Source of the DNA: JAZTZP01 sp045637525
GTDB lineage: Bacteria; Bacillota; Clostridia; UBA1381
Assembly (NCBI GenBank): GCA_045637525.1
Contig: JAZTZP010000151.1
Span: 1 to 9,944, forward strand
Length of the DNA stretch: 9,944 nt
Direction of reading: 5' to 3'
Shown: positions 5,305 through 9,944 of the stretch, piece by piece
Layout of the letters: each line of letters begins with the position of its first letter
Position numbering within the stretch: the first letter of the stretch is position 1
Notes under the pieces: model-generated
The model's database searches: none
What the model was told of the DNA's origin: nothing
The model's input: the letters and a program-made list of their open reading frames with translations, nothing else
Position numbers and translations under genes: made by a program

Positions 5305-5907
5305 ATGATACCTGAAATATATAGTGCCGGATTGATTTCACAATCATTTTGGTTTATTGAATTTAAGAAAGTTATAAAACTTATTTCAGAAGGCAAATCT
5401 GAAGCAGAGATTAAAACTTTGTGTGTGGAAGAAAATCTTTTTGGCGCTGCAAAGGAATACAGAGCCAAAAGAATGTGCGGGTACATTTTAACCCGTGCAA
5501 AACAACTTGATGAAACAATGATTAAGTTGTTTTTGGAATCAGACTTGAACACACAAAAAATAATCAATTTTATCTCTGTATTAAAAAATGACAGATTGTT
5601 TTTTGAATTTATGTTTGAAGTATATAGAGAAAAAGTAATCCTCGGCGTTCCCGTTATGGAAGATACTGATTTGAAAGTATTCTTCTCCAACAAGGAATCA
5701 CAACACGAAGAAATTAACGAATGGACAGATGCAACGAAAAAGAGATTGCGAATGGCATATATGACACATCTTATAGAAGCTAATCTTATTACTGTTGCAG
5801 ATAAAGAAAAACAGATAACTCCACCGATTTTGGATATAGCTTTAGAGAGATACCTTGAAGCTTGTGGAGATACAACAATTATAAAAGCGATTACGGGGGT
5901 GAATTAA
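5305..5907 (+). CDS. brxA: BREX protein BrxA
   Basis: The 200-residue product matches BrxA (formerly DUF1819), a small helical DNA-binding protein of BREX phage defence with a NusB-like part. Family marks are YSAGLISQSFWFIEFKKV (6-23), NDRLFFEFMFEV (95-106), KRLRMAYMTHLIEANLI (146-162) and the ending GDTTIIKAITG (188-198). It is of typical length with no sign of damage. AAGGCGTGG upstream is a weak ribosome site for the ATG. It opens the conserved core order brxA-brxB-brxC, and its stop codon directly abuts the brxB start. BREX blocks phage DNA replication and methylates host DNA through PglX, which would lie beyond the window. Confidence 0.93.
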   Translation: MIPEIYSAGLISQSFWFIEFKKVIKLISEGKSEAEIKTLCVEENLFGAAKEYRAKRMCGYILTRAKQLDETMIKLFLESDLNTQKIINFISVLKNDRLFFEFMFEVYREKVILGVPVMEDTDLKVFFSNKESQHEEINEWTDATKKRLRMAYMTHLIEANLITVADKEKQITPPILDIALERYLEACGDTTIIKAITGVN

Positions 5908-6486
5908 GTGGATACTCTTGCTGAAAGATTAGATAAAGCCGAAGAAATGATACAAAAGCCTTCCTTCAGAGAAAACAAGGGATTGGGTAACGAGGTCGGC
6001 TATTATGTATTTGATTATCCTGCTGAAGAAGAACTTTATGTTCGTGAGAGAATCGAATATATCAAAAAGAAAAACGAAAGCTCAAATGATGATTTCAAAG
6101 TAGTGGTATTCGACTTATATGACCTTATTATTGATATTCTAAATCAAAAAGGTTATTTGGAAAAATGCTTTGAATTTGAAAAAACAAAAGGTATGGACAG
6201 AGTTGTTAAATCAATCGGCAATATGCTGAGAATAACATCCTCTGATAGTTTGATAGTAAATCACATTAAAGAGAATACGCCTGAAAAGGCAGTTATCTTT
6301 ATAACAGGCATTGGCAAGTGTTATCCTATCTTGCGTTCACATATTATACTTAACAATCTGCATCAAGTAATAGACAATGTTCCTGTTGTTCTTTTCTATC
6401 CCGGAAACTATGACGGTCAGGAATTGGTTCTCTTTGGAGAAATCAAAGATGACAACTATTACCGTGCTTTCAAATTAGTAGATTAA
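5908..6486 (+). CDS. brxB: BREX protein BrxB
   Basis: The 192-residue product matches BrxB (DUF1788), an essential BREX component of unknown biochemical function. Recognisable segments are GLGNEVGYYVFDYP (25-38), the DLYDLIIDIL region (69-78), ITGIGKCYPILR (132-143) and LFYPGNYDGQELVLFG (162-177). It starts with GTG, chosen because GGGGGTG (5895-5901) lies six bases upstream and residues follow the family from the start. The GTG begins on the base after the brxA stop, so the two are probably translationally coupled. The stop is followed at once by GGAG, the ribosome site of brxC. Confidence 0.93.
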   Translation: MDTLAERLDKAEEMIQKPSFRENKGLGNEVGYYVFDYPAEEELYVRERIEYIKKKNESSNDDFKVVVFDLYDLIIDILNQKGYLEKCFEFEKTKGMDRVVKSIGNMLRITSSDSLIVNHIKENTPEKAVIFITGIGKCYPILRSHIILNNLHQVIDNVPVVLFYPGNYDGQELVLFGEIKDDNYYRAFKLVD

Positions 6487-6499
6487 GGAGAATTGCGAA

Positions 6500-9400
6500 A
6501 TGATTATTAAAGATATGTTTGCAAAACCGATAGATAGAGATATTAAAGGTGTTATCAAAGTAGGACAAGATGATAATGCCAATATCGGTCAGGAACTTGA
6601 AGAATATGTTGTAACAAGAGAATTGCAGAAACATTTTTCAGACTTTTTCTCAAGTTATAAAAAAGGCATTGCCGGAAATACAGACAAAATGGGTGTGTGG
6701 ATTTCAGGCTTCTTTGGAAGCGGTAAATCTCATTTCTTAAAAATCTTATCATATCTTCTCGAAAACAAGAATGTTAATGGCAAAAATGCTATTGACTACT
6801 TTGTAGAAGATAATAAGATTAGTGATCCTATGGTTCTTGCCGACATGAAGTTAGCATCTACGATTCCAACTGATGTTGTTTTGTTCAACATCGACTCTAA
6901 AGGCGAAATGACCGGAAAACAATCAAAGGATGCAATCGTTTCTGTATTCCTTAAAGTGTTTAATGAAATGCTTGGTTTTTGTGGATCTAATCCGTTTCTT
7001 GCAGATTTGGAAAGAAAGCTTACTGAACAAAACAAGTATGATGAGTTCAAAGAAAAGTTTGAAGAAAGCTTTGGTTCTGAGTGGGTTGATGCAAGAAATG
7101 ACTTCGATTTTATTCAGGATGATGTTATAGAAGTTCTTGCTGACATTGATTTTATGAGCGTTGACGCAGGTAGAAATTGGTGTGAAAAAGCTACCGAAAC
7201 ATACTCAATCAGTATTGAAAGATTTGCAGAACTTGTAAATAAATACATAGAGGGCAAAGGCAACAATCATCATGTTGTTTTCTTGGTTGACGAAATCGGT
7301 CAGTACATTGGTGATGATTCTAAGCTTATGCTCAATTTGCAGACAGTTACCGAAGATTTAGGAACTGCTTGTAAAGGCAAAGCCTGGATTATCGTAACAA
7401 GCCAACAAGATATTGACTCAATTACAAAGACTAAAGGTAATGACTTCTCGAAAATTCAGGGTAGATTTGATACAAGACTTTCTCTTTCTTCTGCCAATGT
7501 TGACGAAGTTATTAAAAAGAGAATTCTTGAAAAGAATGAAGCAGGCAAACAGACATTATCTCTGCTCTACGATGATAAAGCAACAGTAATCAAGAACCTT
7601 ATTCTGTTTAATGACGGTGTTGAAAAGAAGCTCTACTCAAACGCAGAAAACTTTGCAGACATATATCCGTTTATTCCTTATCAGTTCAACCTTTTAGGTA
7701 GTGTTCTTACTTCTATCCGTACACACGGAGCTTCAGGCAAGCACCTTGCTGAAGGTGAGCGTTCAATGCTTGCTTTGTTTAAGGAATCAGCAGTTAAGGT
7801 TATGAATGATGAACCGGGAACTATTGTGCCCTTTAATATGTTCTATGATGCTCTTGAGCAGTTCTTAGACCATTCACATAAGGGTGTTATTTCTCGTGCA
7901 TTAGATAATGATTATCTTAATCCAAATCGTGAGGATGAGTGCTTTGATGTTAATGTTCTTAAAACACTCTTTATGATTAAGTATGTTAAGGAAATCAAAG
8001 CCAATATAGAAAATATAACAAGTCTTATGGTATCGGATGTTAATGATGACCGTATGGCTCTTGCAGCCAAAGTTGAAGATGCCTTAAAGCGTCTTGTTCG
8101 TCAGACTTTGGTTCAGAAGAACGGTGACATATATGTGTTCCTTACAGACGAAGAACAGGAAATCCGTAGAGCTGTTGAAACACAGAATGTTGATCCCGGT
8201 GAAGTTATCGGTAAAGTATCCGAAATGATATTTGACGATATATATGACGAAAAGAAATATCGTTATCCTGCATTTAGCGGTAGATATGCTTTTGCTTTCA
8301 ATCAGGTCGTTGACGATAAGCCTTATAAAGCAAATCAGAGTTATGACATAACTTTGAAAATACTCACTCCCGATAGTGATGAAAGATCTGACGAAACAAT
8401 TCTCAGAATTATGTCAGGCCAGTCAAGCTGTGTATTGGTAGTGCTTCCTGATGACAGAGCCTTCCTTGATGAAATCCGTTCTGCTATGCAGATTGAGAAG
8501 TTTATTCGCTATGATGCAACAAACACAGTTGCTAAATATGAGCAGATCAAAGAATCTATCAAGGTTGAAATGCGTGAAAGAATGGCAGCCGCAAAGTTAT
8601 TCCTTGCAGAAAGCCTTAAAAACGCAGAAGTATATGTAAACGGTGATAAGGCACAGACCAATTCAAAAGAGATAGTTTCTCGCATTAACGAAGCATTGGG
8701 TAAACTTGTATCTACTGTATATCATAAGCTCTCATATATTGATACTGCAATGAATGAAAGCGATGTCCGTGAATTGTTCAAGGGCGGTTCTAAACAGATT
8801 ACTCTTGAGGGAACAGATTCAACTCCTAACCAGCTTGCGCTTAATGACGTAAATGACTATATCTCACTTAATACATCAAGACATATGAAAACTTCAATGA
8901 AGTCATTGTTAGAGCGTTTCTTGAAAGCGCCTTATGGTTTTATTGAGGCAGATGTTTGGTGGTTAGTTGCCAAACTTTTCAAAGACGGCGAAATCGGTAT
9001 GTTTGTAAATAATGAAGCCGTTACACTTCTTTCAAAGAGTGAAGAAGAAATTATCAGATATATTACCCGTAAAGAGTTTAATGAAAAGTTATTAACCGAA
9101 AAGCGTGTAAAGGCTAATGAAAAGCAGAAAAAGGCTGTTCGAGAAGTAATGAAGGAACTTTTCAATGTTACTTCTTCAAGCGATGACGATGACGCTATTA
9201 TGAAGAGCTTTATCGGTTATGCACAGAACTTAAAAAATGAACTTGAAAAACTTGAAATTCGCTATCAGACACAGCCTGCTTATCCGGGCAAGAACCTTGT
9301 AGCAAGCGGTAAGAAACTTATAATCGAAGTTCTTCAAATGAAGTATGCCAACGAGTTCTTCAGCGGTATTGACAGAAAGAAAGACGAATATCTTGACTTC

Positions 9401-9944
9401 GCAGAAGATTTTGAGCCGTTAAAGAAATTCTTTGCAGGTGAACAGAAAGAAATCTTTGATAAAGCACTTCATCATATGAAGATTTATGACGACAGTAAGA
9501 CATTTATTGTAGATAGCGAGATTGAAGCAGTAGTTGCAGATATTAAAGCAATTTTGAAGAAATCTGCACCATTTAGTGAAATCTTCAAATTACCTGAACT
9601 GTTAAATAAATTCGGTAATCTTTATGTGGCACTTCTTACCGAAATGGAAAAACCTGTTGAAGCTGCTATTGAAGAAGCAAAAAACCGTGTGTTCGATGAA
9701 CTGAACGGTAAACTTTGTCATGATAAACTTTCTGACAAATATGTGGTTCTTTTCAGAGAAATCAGAGATAAAGCAGAGCGTTGTAATAACGTTGCTACAC
9801 TTCAAAATATCAAAATCGAAGCAGATGCTCTTAAAGTGCGTTGCTTAAATGAAATCAGTGCGGAAGAAGGAAGAATGATTGCTGAAACAACACCACCTGT
9901 TGAGCCCGGTGATGAGCATAACAAGGAAAATGAAGATACACCCG
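6500..9944 (+). CDS. brxC: BREX ATPase BrxC (3' end outside window)
   Basis: An open frame of 1148 codons runs off the window. It is BrxC, the large P-loop ATPase of BREX (PglY-like, about 1200 residues), so probably 50-100 residues are missing. Visible features are the N-terminal DMFAKPIDRDIKGVIKV, Walker A GFFGSGKS (70-77), Walker B VVFLVDE with Asp264 and Glu265 followed by IGQYIG, a sensor-like VTSQQD (299-304), and Arg322/Arg326 in GRFDTRL. IYPFIPYQF (388-396) is another family block. From about residue 1124 an acidic, proline-containing linker precedes the missing conserved end. GGAG (6487-6490) is nine bases before ATG, and brxB ends 13 bases upstream. No frameshift was found at several points checked. 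The ATPase motifs are intact, so the protein is likely functional. Confidence 0.95.
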   Translation, partial: MIIKDMFAKPIDRDIKGVIKVGQDDNANIGQELEEYVVTRELQKHFSDFFSSYKKGIAGNTDKMGVWISGFFGSGKSHFLKILSYLLENKNVNGKNAIDYFVEDNKISDPMVLADMKLASTIPTDVVLFNIDSKGEMTGKQSKDAIVSVFLKVFNEMLGFCGSNPFLADLERKLTEQNKYDEFKEKFEESFGSEWVDARNDFDFIQDDVIEVLADIDFMSVDAGRNWCEKATETYSISIERFAELVNKYIEGKGNNHHVVFLVDEIGQYIGDDSKLMLNLQTVTEDLGTACKGKAWIIVTSQQDIDSITKTKGNDFSKIQGRFDTRLSLSSANVDEVIKKRILEKNEAGKQTLSLLYDDKATVIKNLILFNDGVEKKLYSNAENFADIYPFIPYQFNLLGSVLTSIRTHGASGKHLAEGERSMLALFKESAVKVMNDEPGTIVPFNMFYDALEQFLDHSHKGVISRALDNDYLNPNREDECFDVNVLKTLFMIKYVKEIKANIENITSLMVSDVNDDRMALAAKVEDALKRLVRQTLVQKNGDIYVFLTDEEQEIRRAVETQNVDPGEVIGKVSEMIFDDIYDEKKYRYPAFSGRYAFAFNQVVDDKPYKANQSYDITLKILTPDSDERSDETILRIMSGQSSCVLVVLPDDRAFLDEIRSAMQIEKFIRYDATNTVAKYEQIKESIKVEMRERMAAAKLFLAESLKNAEVYVNGDKAQTNSKEIVSRINEALGKLVSTVYHKLSYIDTAMNESDVRELFKGGSKQITLEGTDSTPNQLALNDVNDYISLNTSRHMKTSMKSLLERFLKAPYGFIEADVWWLVAKLFKDGEIGMFVNNEAVTLLSKSEEEIIRYITRKEFNEKLLTEKRVKANEKQKKAVREVMKELFNVTSSSDDDDAIMKSFIGYAQNLKNELEKLEIRYQTQPAYPGKNLVASGKKLIIEVLQMKYANEFFSGIDRKKDEYLDFAEDFEPLKKFFAGEQKEIFDKALHHMKIYDDSKTFIVDSEIEAVVADIKAILKKSAPFSEIFKLPELLNKFGNLYVALLTEMEKPVEAAIEEAKNRVFDELNGKLCHDKLSDKYVVLFREIRDKAERCNNVATLQNIKIEADALKVRCLNEISAEEGRMIAETTPPVEPGDEHNKENEDTP

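Noticed and set aside
5220..5693. 157-codon frame on the minus strand opposite brxA
   Set aside because: It is a shadow of brxA, which is a clear BREX family member in the plus strand. The minus frame is Ser/Ile/Leu-rich without recognisable features.

Overview
The window looks like a low-GC, spore-forming Clostridia chromosome, probably a gut-type Ruminococcus/Oscillospiraceae-like organism. The evidence is a SpoIIM-type sporulation protein, Gram-positive Shine-Dalgarno sites, promoters of the form TTGACA-17-TGnTATAAT, a XerD ending in the Firmicute-type AHPRA tail, and a structured REP-like repeat at the left edge. No species assignment is possible from sequence alone.

The left part (1-3390) is ordinary core chromosome. 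A hairpin-rich repeat (2-86) precedes a mannonate dehydratase-like gene (159-1100). A bidirectional terminator separates this from the convergent xerD (1264-2148, minus). spoIIM (2309-2869, minus) lies behind xerD; spoIIM and xerD are neighbours in many Firmicutes. Thioredoxin (3035-3340) is divergent from spoIIM and has its own strong promoter.

The middle (3344-4815) is a repeat-dense junction built around an initiator tRNA-fMet (3511-3586). Its 3' end is copied 255 bp downstream (47 of 48 bases identical). A repeat of about 90 bp that carries an antisense copy of the tRNA anticodon arm occurs twice (3600-3701 and 4481-4575). Between the tRNA remnant and the second repeat copy sits a compact unit: a long-stem terminator, seven small hairpins whose spacers switch from GTGAAAT to its reverse complement ATTTCAC, and a gene for an S23/Avd-family four-helix-bundle protein (4108-4464). 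The simplest reading is a tandem duplication of a unit made of the tRNA 3' end and the repeat, with the four-helix-bundle element inserted into the second unit. Directly after the second repeat is the beheaded C-terminus of a cysteine-rich Ada-like domain protein.

The right part (4916-9944) is the start of a BREX phage-defence operon: a small Xre/Cro-type regulator, then brxA, brxB and brxC tightly packed on the plus strand. brxC is cut by the window end after 1148 codons, with no stop or frameshift seen. The expected pglX, pglZ and brxL would lie beyond the window. BREX itself is a described system. The less understood material is the tRNA-linked repeat junction and the hairpin array with the four-helix-bundle gene, which together mark where accessory DNA meets the core genome.
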